Below are positions 36,541 through 45,007 of a stretch of DNA of 64,000 nt, one piece after another. The stretch is from positions 5,394 to 69,393 of the forward strand of contig CALRXS010000018.1 of the NCBI GenBank assembly GCA_943372195.1, written 5' to 3'. Every line of letters begins with the position of its first letter. The stretch's first letter is position 1. The DNA comes from JAEYZM01 sp943372195. GTDB lineage: Bacteria; Bacteroidota; Bacteroidia; Sphingobacteriales; Sphingobacteriaceae. The translations under genes were made by a program, and so were the position numbers. The notes under the pieces are model-generated. The model was not told the DNA's origin. It was given only the letters and a program-made list of their open reading frames with translations, and did no database searches.

Positions 36541-38604
36541 TTAATAAGCTAATAATTCAGCGATCACTTGTTTTACTTTTTCTGCATTAGGTATCATTGT
36601 TGCTTCGAGCGTTGCATTTAAAGGTATTGCAGGCAATACTTCAGATCCTATTACTCGAACTGGTGCATCTAAAACTTTGAAACACTCTGATGAAATTCTA
36701 CCTGCTAATGCTTGTGCAAATGAATTATGCACAGGCTCTTCGGTAAGTACAATGCAACGATTATTTTTTGCAACACTGTTTTGTATGGTTTCGAAGTCGA
36801 TCGGATTTATAGTTCTAAGATCCACGATCTCTACTCTATCAGTAAAATCTTTTGCAGCATTTTTCGCCCAATAAACTCCCATACCATAAGTGATAATTGT
36901 TAAGGAACTTTGTTCATTTGAAGGTGTAGATTCTTGCACCATTCTAGCTTTACCTAATGGTATAATATAATCTTCATCGGGCTCTATTGTTTTAGCATCT
37001 TCAGTGCCTTTTATTTTCGACCAATACAAACCTTTGTGTTCTAACATAACCACTGGGTTCGGGTCATAATATGCAGCTTTCATCAAGCCTTTTAAATCTG
37101 CACCTGTTGAAGGGTAACAAATTTTAATTCCTCGGATGTTAGCCAACACTGACTCTACCGACGATGAATGATACGGTCCGCCGCTACCATAAGCACCAAT
37201 AGGCACTCTGATAATTGCACTCACTGGCCATTTACCATTTGACAAATAACATGAGCGTGCAACTTCTGTAAACAACTGATTTAATCCGGGCCATATATAA
37301 TCAGCAAATTGTACTTCTACAATAGGCTTTAATCCGACAGCCGACATACCCACCGTACTGCCAATAATAAATGCTTCTTGAATTGGTGTATTGAAAACTC
37401 TATCGTTACCAAATTTCATTGCAAGCGTTGCTGCTTCTCTGAATACACCACCTAATCGAGCACCCACATCTTGTCCGTATAACAAACACTCAGGATGTTT
37501 ATCCATCAATTCTTGCACTGCAAACAATGCAGAATCGACCATCACCGTAGCTTGCTTACCTGCAGGCTCACGTTCACCTTTTTCTTCAGTAACAGGTGTT
37601 GGCGCAAAATCATGAGTGAATAAATCTTCAGGTCTTGGATCTTCAGCAGATAATGCTTTTTGATAATCAGCTTCTACTGATTCTTTTGCTTGTTCTTCTA
37701 TGTTGTTTAATATCGATTCTTCGATACCATTTTCTAATAATTCAATTTTAAATTTTGGGAAGGGATCACGCAATGCTGCATCTTCTAAATCATCGCGATA
37801 CCATTCTTTACGAACACCTGATGTATGATGATTTAATAATGGAACTTTTGCGTGTATCAAAAACGGACGTCTTTCTTCTCTAATGGTATTAAAAACTTCT
37901 TGTAATGTTAAGTACGATTGTATAAAATCAGTACCATCAATGCTACGTGTTTCTAATCCTTTGAAACCTTGTGCATATTCATTGGCATCCATAGCACGAA
38001 TCTCTTTTGCATTCGCAGAAATATCCCATTCGTTATCTTGTACTAAATAACAAATTGGTAATTTCTTTAACACGGCCATTTGAAAAGCTTCTGCAACTTC
38101 ACCTTCAGTAATACATGCATCACCTAAAGAACAAAGTACTAAAGGAGCCTCTTCATTGGTATTATTTAATCCTAATTTTTCTTTGTATTGCATACCCATT
38201 GCAACACCAGTAGTTGGTATAGCTTGCATACCTGTAGCTGATGATTGATGAGGAATTTTAGGCATATCATCACGCTTCAAACTAGGGTGAGAATAATAAG
38301 TTCTACCACCAGAGAAAGGATCATCGCGCTTAGCTAATAATTGCAACATTAATTCATAAGGTTGCATACCTATGCCTAATAACATAGAATCGTCGCGATA
38401 ATAAGCAGATAAGAAATCTTGTGGTTTTAATTGCAACGATGCCGCAAGTTGTATAGCCTCATGTCCGCGTGATGTAGCATGCACATACTTCGCTGTCACT
38501 TCCTTATTCGCTTCGTATAATTCAGTCATGGCTTTAGCAGTGCACATGAGTTGCCATGCTCTTAGTAAAACCTCTTCTGATATTTCTGCTTCCTTATTTT
38601 TCAT
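36541..38604 (-). CDS. 2-oxoisovalerate-type dehydrogenase E1, fused alpha and beta subunits
   Basis: The alpha half (residues 1 to about 330) has the thiamine diphosphate region CSLGDACITEGEVAEAFQMAVLKKLPICYLVQDN. The beta half (from about 360) has LYGQDVGARLGGVF, NTPIQEAFIIGSTVGMSAVGLKPIVEVQFADYIWPG and the C-terminal transketolase-like domain. The two halves are separate proteins in many bacteria; the fusion (687 residues) is common in Bacteroidota. The likely role is branched-chain 2-oxoacid decarboxylation. I use the ATG at 38604; the longer frame would translate the CGGAATA heptad tract into 16 spurious residues. Confidence 0.87.
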   Translation of the reverse strand: MKNKEAEISEEVLLRAWQLMCTAKAMTELYEANKEVTAKYVHATSRGHEAIQLAASLQLKPQDFLSAYYRDDSMLLGIGMQPYELMLQLLAKRDDPFSGGRTYYSHPSLKRDDMPKIPHQSSATGMQAIPTTGVAMGMQYKEKLGLNNTNEEAPLVLCSLGDACITEGEVAEAFQMAVLKKLPICYLVQDNEWDISANAKEIRAMDANEYAQGFKGLETRSIDGTDFIQSYLTLQEVFNTIREERRPFLIHAKVPLLNHHTSGVRKEWYRDDLEDAALRDPFPKFKIELLENGIEESILNNIEEQAKESVEADYQKALSAEDPRPEDLFTHDFAPTPVTEEKGEREPAGKQATVMVDSALFAVQELMDKHPECLLYGQDVGARLGGVFREAATLAMKFGNDRVFNTPIQEAFIIGSTVGMSAVGLKPIVEVQFADYIWPGLNQLFTEVARSCYLSNGKWPVSAIIRVPIGAYGSGGPYHSSSVESVLANIRGIKICYPSTGADLKGLMKAAYYDPNPVVMLEHKGLYWSKIKGTEDAKTIEPDEDYIIPLGKARMVQESTPSNEQSSLTIITYGMGVYWAKNAAKDFTDRVEIVDLRTINPIDFETIQNSVAKNNRCIVLTEEPVHNSFAQALAGRISSECFKVLDAPVRVIGSEVLPAIPLNATLEATMIPNAEKVKQVIAELLAY

Positions 38605-38606
38605 GT

Positions 38607-38650
38607 CCGTATTCTGTATTCCGTATTCCGTATTCCGTATTCCGATGTGC
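38607..38650. repeat. Heptad tract, CGGAATA family (inverted), at the E1 start
   Basis: On the plus strand the tract reads CCGTATT, CTGTATT, then three CCGTATT units, CCG and the anchor ATGTGC. It begins three bases upstream of the E1 start codon, so it occupies the leader or promoter of that gene. Confidence 0.88.
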
Positions 38651-38652
38651 AA

Positions 38653-38739
38653 AATTTTAAATCTATCACATCACCGTTCTTAACCCTTAATTCTTAATTC
38701 TTAATATTACATCCTACATCTTAAATTCTACATCTCAAA
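38653..38739. repeat. Anchor plus heptad tract, TTCTTAA and TACATCC families
   Basis: The unique segment AAATCTATCACATCACCG is followed by TTCTTAA, CCCTTAA, two TTCTTAA and then TACATCC-like 7-base units up to the stop codon of the enoyl-CoA hydratase gene. The whole arrangement is repeated in inverted orientation at 40002-40071. Confidence 0.85.
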
Positions 38740-39501
38740 TTATTTCGCTTTGAATTTCTGTATTGCGTTTACCGTAAAATCAGACAGCACCAACTTCCCA
38801 CTCATCTCTGCACGCTCTGTCAATAATTCATCCCAATGATCTGTACCTGTCCAGGCTGCTTTTTTCAATAACATCATAGCCTCTGGATTCGATTTAGATA
38901 ATTTATCGGCTAATGTATTCACTGCTGTATTTAGTTCTTCAACGCTTGAAAATATTTCTGCGTATAATCCTTTTTCTCTTGCCCAATCTGCAGTTTGCCA
39001 TTCAGTAGCATTAATAGCCATTTGACAAAATGCTGATGAACCTACTTTTCGTTCAACTGCGGGTCCGACAACGAACGGACCTATACCCACTGCTAGTTCA
39101 CTTAACTTAACTGATGAAGTATTCATCGCTAAAGTATAATCAGCTGCAGAAGCTAATCCGACGCCACCACCCACTGCCTTACCCTGCACTCTTGCAATCA
39201 CAAACTTAGGAGCCTTACGCATAGCATTTATCACACCTGCAAATCCAGAGAAAAAATGTTTACCCGTTGCTAAATCTTTAATAGCAATTAGCTCATCAAA
39301 ACTTGCTCCTGCACAAAATGCCTTCTCCCCTTCACTTTCTAATATAATTACTTTTGCTTGTTCATCTTGACCTGCTGCTTCAATTTCTGAAGCTAACTTT
39401 CTTAATATTTCACCAGGTAATGAATTACTCTGAGGGTGAAAGAAGATCACTCTTGCAATACCGTTTTCTGTTATTCTTTTTACAAATGCAGTACTCGACA
39501 T
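38740..39501 (-). CDS. Enoyl-CoA hydratase/isomerase family protein
   Basis: This 253-residue crotonase-fold protein has the two oxyanion-hole segments KAFCAGASFDEL and GKAVGGGVGLASAAD, and a candidate acid in LSELAVGIGPFVVG. It differs clearly from PaaG at 52194 and lies outside the paa cluster, so its substrate is open. A 2,3-dehydroadipyl-CoA hydratase (PaaF) role is possible because no other PaaF candidate is visible, but this is inference. It is divergent from the small membrane gene at 39599. Confidence 0.85.
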   Translation of the reverse strand: MSSTAFVKRITENGIARVIFFHPQSNSLPGEILRKLASEIEAAGQDEQAKVIILESEGEKAFCAGASFDELIAIKDLATGKHFFSGFAGVINAMRKAPKFVIARVQGKAVGGGVGLASAADYTLAMNTSSVKLSELAVGIGPFVVGPAVERKVGSSAFCQMAINATEWQTADWAREKGLYAEIFSSVEELNTAVNTLADKLSKSNPEAMMLLKKAAWTGTDHWDELLTERAEMSGKLVLSDFTVNAIQKFKAK

Positions 39502-39576
39502 ATTTTTTTTGCCGTAAAGATAATAAAGTATCTCTGCTATGTAACAATAGTTACCAGATTTTAGAACTTACTGAAG

Positions 39577-39584
39577 TATCTTTG
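39577..39584 (+). promoter_or_regulatory. -7 promoter box TATCTTTG for the 39599 gene set
   Basis: TATCTTTG matches TAnnTTTG exactly and lies 15 bases before the ATG at 39599. No convincing -33 TTTG was seen at the ideal spacing. Confidence 0.5.
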
Positions 39585-39598
39585 ATAATAACAGAATT

Positions 39599-39832
39599 AT
39601 GGAAGCATTAAAAAATTGGCATTTCGCCCGAATATTAAGAGTTTTAATAGCAGTAATGCTCTTTGGCATAGCCTTTTACGAGCATAGCATATTTTATGCA
39701 GTTTTTGGAGGGATAATGCTTTACCAGGCAGTAATGGATATTGGCTGCTGGGGACAAAGAACTTGTGGTATTAATAGAGAAATAGTTGAGAATCAAGAAA
39801 TAAAAAAAGATGAGTTGGTTATTAAAGAATAA
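39599..39832 (+). CDS. Small membrane protein with C-terminal Cys pair
   Basis: This 77-residue protein has two hydrophobic helices (ILRVLIAVMLFGIAFY and IFYAVFGGIMLYQAVMDIG) and then CWGQRTCG, a pair of cysteines five residues apart, and a charged tail. It resembles small DUF2892/YgaP-type membrane proteins often found beside rhodanese genes, but I cannot name the family with certainty. It overlaps the next gene by 23 bases and heads a set with DUF6132, thioredoxin and rhodanese. Confidence 0.7.
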   Translation: MEALKNWHFARILRVLIAVMLFGIAFYEHSIFYAVFGGIMLYQAVMDIGCWGQRTCGINREIVENQEIKKDELVIKE

Positions 39833-39995
39833 ATTCGTGATACTAGGTATCGCTATGGGAGCGGTCGCAGGATATTTATATTGGATGTTCGTAGGTTGTG
39901 ATTCTGGCACTTGTGCTATAACTTCAAAACCTTTGAATAGCACTCTTTATGGGGCGATGATGGGGGGACTTACGCTTAATTTGTTTACGAAATAA
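39810..39995 (+). CDS. DUF6132-type small membrane protein
   Basis: This 61-residue protein has two hydrophobic segments separated by a conserved-looking Cys loop (GCDSGTCAITSKPLNSTLYGAMMGG), which is the hallmark of the DUF6132 group. The function is unknown. Its neighbours are thiol and sulfur-transfer proteins, and the Cys-x4-Cys loop suggests a redox or metal-binding role (inference). Confidence 0.75.
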   Translation: MSWLLKNKFVILGIAMGAVAGYLYWMFVGCDSGTCAITSKPLNSTLYGAMMGGLTLNLFTK

Positions 39996-40001
39996 AATTA
40001 A

Positions 40002-40071
40002 AATTTAAGATGTAGGATGTAGGATTAAGAGTTAAGAATTAAGAACGGTGATGTGATAAATTTGAAATTTT
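40002..40071. repeat. Heptad tract plus anchor, inverted copy of 38653-38739
   Basis: TTTAAGA, two TGTAGGA units and TTAAGAG/TTAAGAA units are followed by CGGTGATGTGATAAATTT, the reverse complement (with few changes) of the anchor at 38660-38680. The two copies bracket the hydratase gene and the two small membrane genes. Confidence 0.85.
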
Positions 40072-40077
40072 CCACAT

Positions 40078-40141
40078 CTCAATACTCAGTACTCAATACC
40101 CAATACATAATACATAATACATAATACATAATACATAATAC
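40078..40141. repeat. Nine-unit heptad tract upstream of thioredoxin
   Basis: CTCAATA, CTCAGTA, CTCAATA, CCCAATA and then five perfect CATAATA units run without interruption and end nine bases before the thioredoxin ATG. This is the longest perfect run in the window. Confidence 0.95.
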
Positions 40142-40149
40142 AAAAAAAT

Positions 40150-40446
40150 ATGGCAAGCTTTCAAGAAATAATAAACTCAGAGAAACCGGTATTAGTAGAT
40201 TTCTTTGCAGAATGGTGCGGACCTTGTAAAATGATGGCGCCGATATTAGAACAAGTAAAATCTCAAATGGGTGAAAATGCTACCATCATTAAAATTGATG
40301 TAGATAAAAACCCAGAGGCGGCATCAGTATTTCAAATACAAGGTGTACCAACATTAATGGTATTCAAAAAAGGAAATGTTGTATGGCGTCAGAGTGGTGT
40401 GGTACCAGCAAATAGTTTAATTCAGGTGTTAGAACAAAACTCATAA
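40150..40446 (+). CDS. Thioredoxin
   Basis: This 98-residue cytoplasmic thioredoxin has the active site EWCGPCK (Cys23, Cys26), cis-Pro in GVPTLMVF, and the full single-domain length. It lies two bases before the rhodanese gene, which suggests it may handle persulfide or disulfide products of sulfur transfer. The CATAATA heptad tract occupies the place where its ribosome-binding site and leader should be. Confidence 0.93.
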   Translation: MASFQEIINSEKPVLVDFFAEWCGPCKMMAPILEQVKSQMGENATIIKIDVDKNPEAASVFQIQGVPTLMVFKKGNVVWRQSGVVPANSLIQVLEQNS

Positions 40447-40448
40447 AT

Positions 40449-40811
40449 ATGAAATTTAAAATATTGTTATTTATAAGTCTAGCGATTTTAAGCTTAACCA
40501 TACACTCTTGCAATAGACAAAAGAAAACAGTTGAAGTAAATACTACTTCGGATGGTGCAAAACAAGAAAAAGTTTTGATATTAGATGTACGTACAATTGA
40601 GGAATGGAATAACGACGGGCATGCAGAATGTGCGATTAATATCCCTATAGATCAATTAGAGTCAAACTTAGAAAGTATAAAAACATACGATAAATTAGTG
40701 ATTGTATGCAGAAGCGGAAATAGAGCTGGGAAAGCAAAAGATATGTTAGAAAGTAAAGGCTTTCAAAATATAGAGAATGCAGGTGCGTGGCAAAATATTG
40801 AATGTAAATAA
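40449..40811 (+). CDS. Rhodanese-domain lipoprotein
   Basis: This 120-residue protein has a lipoprotein signal (ILLFISLAILSLTIHSC, lipidated Cys21) and one rhodanese domain with LDVRTIEEWNNDGHAE and the active-site loop VCRSGNRAG (Cys87). It should be anchored in the periplasmic face of a membrane and transfer sulfane sulfur. It lies between thioredoxin and the SoxB-like gene in one direction. Confidence 0.9.
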   Translation: MKFKILLFISLAILSLTIHSCNRQKKTVEVNTTSDGAKQEKVLILDVRTIEEWNNDGHAECAINIPIDQLESNLESIKTYDKLVIVCRSGNRAGKAKDMLESKGFQNIENAGAWQNIECK

Positions 40812-40829
40812 TATCAATTCCAAAAAGCA

Positions 40830-42545
40830 ATGAGCGAAGAAAAAAAAGAAAATAGTCGTAGATCTTTCATTAAACAAATTAGCACTATTGGTGCTGGCTT
40901 AGGTGTTATTTCTGCAAGTCCGGTTTTAGCTGCTTCATCAGATATTTTGAATACAGATTCAAATATTATTGATTCAAAAAAATCTGATAAAGAAATTAAA
41001 ATAGACATCTTACAAACTACCGACGTTCATTGTCAAATTCATCCGCATGATGAATTATTTTGGGAGAATAACCAAACTGTTTTCAGAAAAACTGGTGGTT
41101 ATGCTCATCTTGCATCTTATTTAAAACATCAACGCAAGAAGAACCCTAATACTTTTTTAATCGATACTGGAGATATGTTTCAAGGCTCTGCACTATCTGT
41201 AAAAACTACAGGTAAAGCCATGGTGCCGATTTTAAATGACTTGAACTATAATTTATACATACCTGGAAACTGGGAAGTAATTTATTATAAAAAAGCGATG
41301 CAAACTTTAATGGGATCATTAGATGCCCCAAAAATTTGCGCGAATATGTATCATGATTTAGGTGATGGGAAAAAAGGTGAATTGATTTTTCATCCATATC
41401 ATATATGGAATGTTGCTGGAGTGAAAATCGGATTTTTATCTTATACCGATCCATTAGTTCCCATTCGCCAATCTCCGAACTATAGTAAGGGAATAATTTA
41501 TACAAAACCAGAAGAAAACATTAAACATTATGTTGATGTATTACGCAACGATGAGGGCTGTGCTTATGTGATTGTATTATCACATTTAGGATTATCGCAG
41601 CAAATTGCATTGGCAAATTCTGAAGAGTGTGAAGGAGTTGATTATATTTTAGGTGGTGATACACATGAGCGTGTAAGAAAACCTATTGTTTGCAAATATT
41701 CTAAAGTAGTAGAGCCAGGTGCTTTCGGTTCGTTCGTGGGCAAATTAACGTTAACTATCAAAAATGGTAAAGTAATAAAAGACGAATATCATTTAGATGA
41801 AATTGCTGCTGATAAATGGAAGGCAGATAAAGAAATGTCAGCCATCATCAAAGAGAATGAAGAGCCGTTTAATAAAAGTTTATATGAGGTAATCGGACAT
41901 AGTACCATCCCTTTATATAGATATTTCGTAATCGAGAATCCCATTGATACTTTGATTTTAGATGCATTACAATGGACATTACCAGAAGTTGATGTTGTAT
42001 TATCAAACGGATTTAGATTTTGTCCGCCTAGAACTACTCGTGATGAAACAGGTAATATTCCGATCACTGAAGGATTCATATATGACATGTTACCAGTTGA
42101 TAGTAATGTTAGATCTGGTAGAATCACCGGACAGCAAATGATGAATTGGTTAGAGAAAGAGTTGAACAATGTATTTGCAAAAGATGCATCAAAACGATTT
42201 GGTGGTTGGGTGATTAAATTCCAAGGCATGAAAGTGAAATTCAATGCTTATGAAGAAATGGGTAATCGAGTGAAAGAAGTTTTAATTAAAGGAGTACCAT
42301 TAGATTTAGAAAAAGAATATACTATATCAGCTTGCGAAAGAGATGGTGACCCTACAGATATGTTATGTAGAATAATGAAAGTTAAAGACACTAAAAACTT
42401 GCCATTAACCTTACATAACGTATTGAGAAATTATATCAAATCTAATTCACCAATAACACCTGAGCCTCATAAAAATGCAATTGTTTTAGATGCTTCGCAA
42501 AATTTATTGACTCAGGTATCAGGCGTAGATTACGAGTTTCGTTAG
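40830..42545 (+). CDS. SoxB-like bifunctional metallophosphatase/5'-nucleotidase family protein
   Basis: The 571-residue protein begins with a Tat-like signal (SRRSFIKQISTIGAGLGVISASPVLAA). Metal-binding motifs are TTDVHCQ (Asp65, His67), DTGDMFQGS (Asp112, Asp115), LSHLGL and GGDTHERV, followed by a 5'-nucleotidase C-terminal domain (PVDSNVRSGRITGQQMMNW). The usual GNHE motif is GNWE (146-149), with Trp in place of the catalytic His; SoxB enzymes have GHWE here. The neighbouring rhodanese and thioredoxin support a sulfur-related role, but nucleotidase activity cannot be excluded. Its stop overlaps that of the convergent TonB receptor by four bases. Confidence 0.82.
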   Translation: MSEEKKENSRRSFIKQISTIGAGLGVISASPVLAASSDILNTDSNIIDSKKSDKEIKIDILQTTDVHCQIHPHDELFWENNQTVFRKTGGYAHLASYLKHQRKKNPNTFLIDTGDMFQGSALSVKTTGKAMVPILNDLNYNLYIPGNWEVIYYKKAMQTLMGSLDAPKICANMYHDLGDGKKGELIFHPYHIWNVAGVKIGFLSYTDPLVPIRQSPNYSKGIIYTKPEENIKHYVDVLRNDEGCAYVIVLSHLGLSQQIALANSEECEGVDYILGGDTHERVRKPIVCKYSKVVEPGAFGSFVGKLTLTIKNGKVIKDEYHLDEIAADKWKADKEMSAIIKENEEPFNKSLYEVIGHSTIPLYRYFVIENPIDTLILDALQWTLPEVDVVLSNGFRFCPPRTTRDETGNIPITEGFIYDMLPVDSNVRSGRITGQQMMNWLEKELNNVFAKDASKRFGGWVIKFQGMKVKFNAYEEMGNRVKEVLIKGVPLDLEKEYTISACERDGDPTDMLCRIMKVKDTKNLPLTLHNVLRNYIKSNSPITPEPHKNAIVLDASQNLLTQVSGVDYEFR

Positions 42546-44908
42546 AATGTAAATCTGAATGTTGGTACAGGGAAAAATCCTTGTTGGTATTCGGTAACAA
42601 TGCTATTTGATCTCGGATTATAAGTTTGTTGGAATACGTTTTTATTGTTAGTTACATTTTGTAAATCAACAGAAAACTCCATACTGCTTTTCTTGAATTC
42701 TTTTCTATAAGCAATCTTTATATCAGTTCTGAAATAGTCTGATTGCTTTTCTGAAAAGGCTTTATCACGAATAAATACTGCTTGTTTAGCTTGTTCTGAT
42801 TTTGCAAAATCTATTGGTGTTAAATATTTACCACCAGTAGATGTTAACTTGATATTAAAGGCTAAAACATTACCTTTTTTATTTAAGTTAAATTCTTTAC
42901 CTGCTAAAAAGTTAAACACATAATTTGTATTAAAAGCTGTATTGCGCCATACCCCATCAGCACCTCTATATTTAGAATCAAACAATGAAGTTGTAAATAA
43001 GAAGTAATATCCTTTGTTAAAGAACCTTTCTAAAGTTAATTCTACACCATAATTTTCACCGATTCCGTTATTAATCAAACTATCGACATCAACCGGATCG
43101 AAATCTGCTCCTGTATTTAAAGCAGAGAAAGAAGAAGATTTATTTTCAATAGGTGCATTATAAATACTTTGATAATAAACTTCAGCTTTGATTCTAAAAA
43201 ATTCATTAATACTTTGATCGTAGCTTAGAACATAATGATGACTTTTGGTAAAGTCTAAATCTTTGTTTGTATAAGCATAATCATTACCAATTGGAGTCTG
43301 CACGAAATATGTATATACATTTTGACTTTGACTATGCAAACCATATCCCAAACTCAAACTTTTTGTAGCATCTAATAAATATCTTAATCCGAGTCGAGGT
43401 TCAATACTTATATTGTTATTCAAGCTAATCATTTGTGAATGCAAGCCTGTATTTAAACTCAATTTTTCGTTGAATCGATGTTTCCATTGTGCATAAACTT
43501 GCGATACTACATATTGATCTTTTCTATCAATGATGATTTGTTCTATAGTAGATTCAGCAAAATAGTTGATGTTTTTTAAATTGAACGTATTTAAATCATT
43601 CATCACTCCTACTACTATACTATTCTTAGCATTGAGTTTATGTGATAATGAAATGTGTGATAAGTAATTAAGTGTATTAAACTTTGCATCTCCACTTTTA
43701 AATTCTTCTCTTGTTAAATAACTTATTGAATCACCTAAGAACCTCTGATAACTTGTACTGATACCTGCAGTAATATTTAAATTCGTTTTATTTGTTAATT
43801 GATAATCATATTTAAGTCCGGTAAAACTCGAACTAAATCTCACTTTTACATTTTCTAAATCACTACTGTACAAATCAGTTAAAGTTGTATCTACTTCATT
43901 ACCTAAAAAATTCACGCTACTATTACCCGCAAAACCGAATAAACTTAAACTTGATTTTTTATTGATTACCCAATTGAACTTGTAATTAACATCTTGATAA
44001 ATCGGTGTTGCTGATCCGGTACCAAAGTCAATACCTAATTGTTTGAAAATACCTAATGTTGAATATCTGTAATTTATTAAGTACGATGATTTAGAATTTT
44101 TAGCAAAAGGACCTTCTGCACCAAACTCAAATCCGTTGAAACCAACCTGCGCGATGTACTCTGGTTTATTCGTATTTCCATTTCTTAATCTTAAATCAAA
44201 TACACCTGCTAATGCATTACCATATTGTGCAGGGAAAGCACTCGTCATAAAATCTGATTTATTCAAATTATTATTATTCAAAATACTTACAGGTCCGCCT
44301 GTACTATTAATCGACCCAAAATGATTCGGATTAGGCATGTTTAATCCTTCCATTTGCCATAACATCCCGTTTGGAGAATTACCTCTTACTACAATATCAT
44401 TTCTTGAATCATTAGCACCTATTACCCCTGCAAAGTTTTGTGCCATACGAGATGGATCACCCAATGCCCCTGCATATTTCTTTGTATCTTCAATATTAAA
44501 TGACCTTGCACTTACACTTGCCATTTCATTATTAGTCGTCGATTTATTTTCAGATTTTTTATAAAGCACCTCAGCTTCAGCAAGATTATTAACCTTCTCT
44601 AGTAATTGAATATTAATCTCTAATTCTTTTCCTGTGGTCAATAACACATTGTTAACGAATTGTGGTTCATACCCAATTAAAGAAATTTTCAATGATCTTC
44701 TACCAATAGGTACATTAATAATTTTAAAGAAACCATCATCATTACTTATAGCAGCATAATTACCTATATCTGTTACTTGTATAGTAGCTCCTACTATAGC
44801 ACTTTTAGATGCTTCGTCAATAATTCGGCCTCTAATGGTCTGTGTGTTTTGAGCAAATGAAATACTACTTATCAATAATAATAGTATTTGAGAAATTATT
44901 TTTTTCAT
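42542..44908 (-). CDS. TonB-dependent outer-membrane receptor with carboxypeptidase-like domain
   Basis: The 788-residue protein has a signal peptide (IISQILLLLISSISFA), then an about 80-residue carboxypeptidase D-like regulatory domain (QTIRGRIIDEASKSAIVGATIQVTD). A plug domain (RMAQNFAGVIGANDSRNDIVVRGNSPNGMLWQMEGL) and a barrel ending in Phe (PTFRFTF) follow. There is no SusD partner, so it is more like a siderophore- or metal-type receptor than a glycan importer. The substrate is unknown. Confidence 0.88.
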   Translation of the reverse strand: MKKIISQILLLLISSISFAQNTQTIRGRIIDEASKSAIVGATIQVTDIGNYAAISNDDGFFKIINVPIGRRSLKISLIGYEPQFVNNVLLTTGKELEINIQLLEKVNNLAEAEVLYKKSENKSTTNNEMASVSARSFNIEDTKKYAGALGDPSRMAQNFAGVIGANDSRNDIVVRGNSPNGMLWQMEGLNMPNPNHFGSINSTGGPVSILNNNNLNKSDFMTSAFPAQYGNALAGVFDLRLRNGNTNKPEYIAQVGFNGFEFGAEGPFAKNSKSSYLINYRYSTLGIFKQLGIDFGTGSATPIYQDVNYKFNWVINKKSSLSLFGFAGNSSVNFLGNEVDTTLTDLYSSDLENVKVRFSSSFTGLKYDYQLTNKTNLNITAGISTSYQRFLGDSISYLTREEFKSGDAKFNTLNYLSHISLSHKLNAKNSIVVGVMNDLNTFNLKNINYFAESTIEQIIIDRKDQYVVSQVYAQWKHRFNEKLSLNTGLHSQMISLNNNISIEPRLGLRYLLDATKSLSLGYGLHSQSQNVYTYFVQTPIGNDYAYTNKDLDFTKSHHYVLSYDQSINEFFRIKAEVYYQSIYNAPIENKSSSFSALNTGADFDPVDVDSLINNGIGENYGVELTLERFFNKGYYFLFTTSLFDSKYRGADGVWRNTAFNTNYVFNFLAGKEFNLNKKGNVLAFNIKLTSTGGKYLTPIDFAKSEQAKQAVFIRDKAFSEKQSDYFRTDIKIAYRKEFKKSSMEFSVDLQNVTNNKNVFQQTYNPRSNSIVTEYQQGFFPVPTFRFTF

Positions 44909-45007
44909 TCTGGGTGTTTTATTTCTTGAACAAAGGTGCGTTCAATATCCCAAGTTTTCATTGATGTAAATCAATTTTTACATCAATGAAAAATTTATTG
45001 ATTCAAA

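Noticed and set aside
38605..38652. N-terminal extension of the E1 dehydrogenase by 16 residues
   Set aside because: The added residues are a translation of the heptad tract; the family N-terminus begins at the ATG at 38604.
40078..40141. Heptad runs as possible CRISPR arrays
   Set aside because: Units are seven bases in direct contact without spacers, and no cas genes are present in the window.
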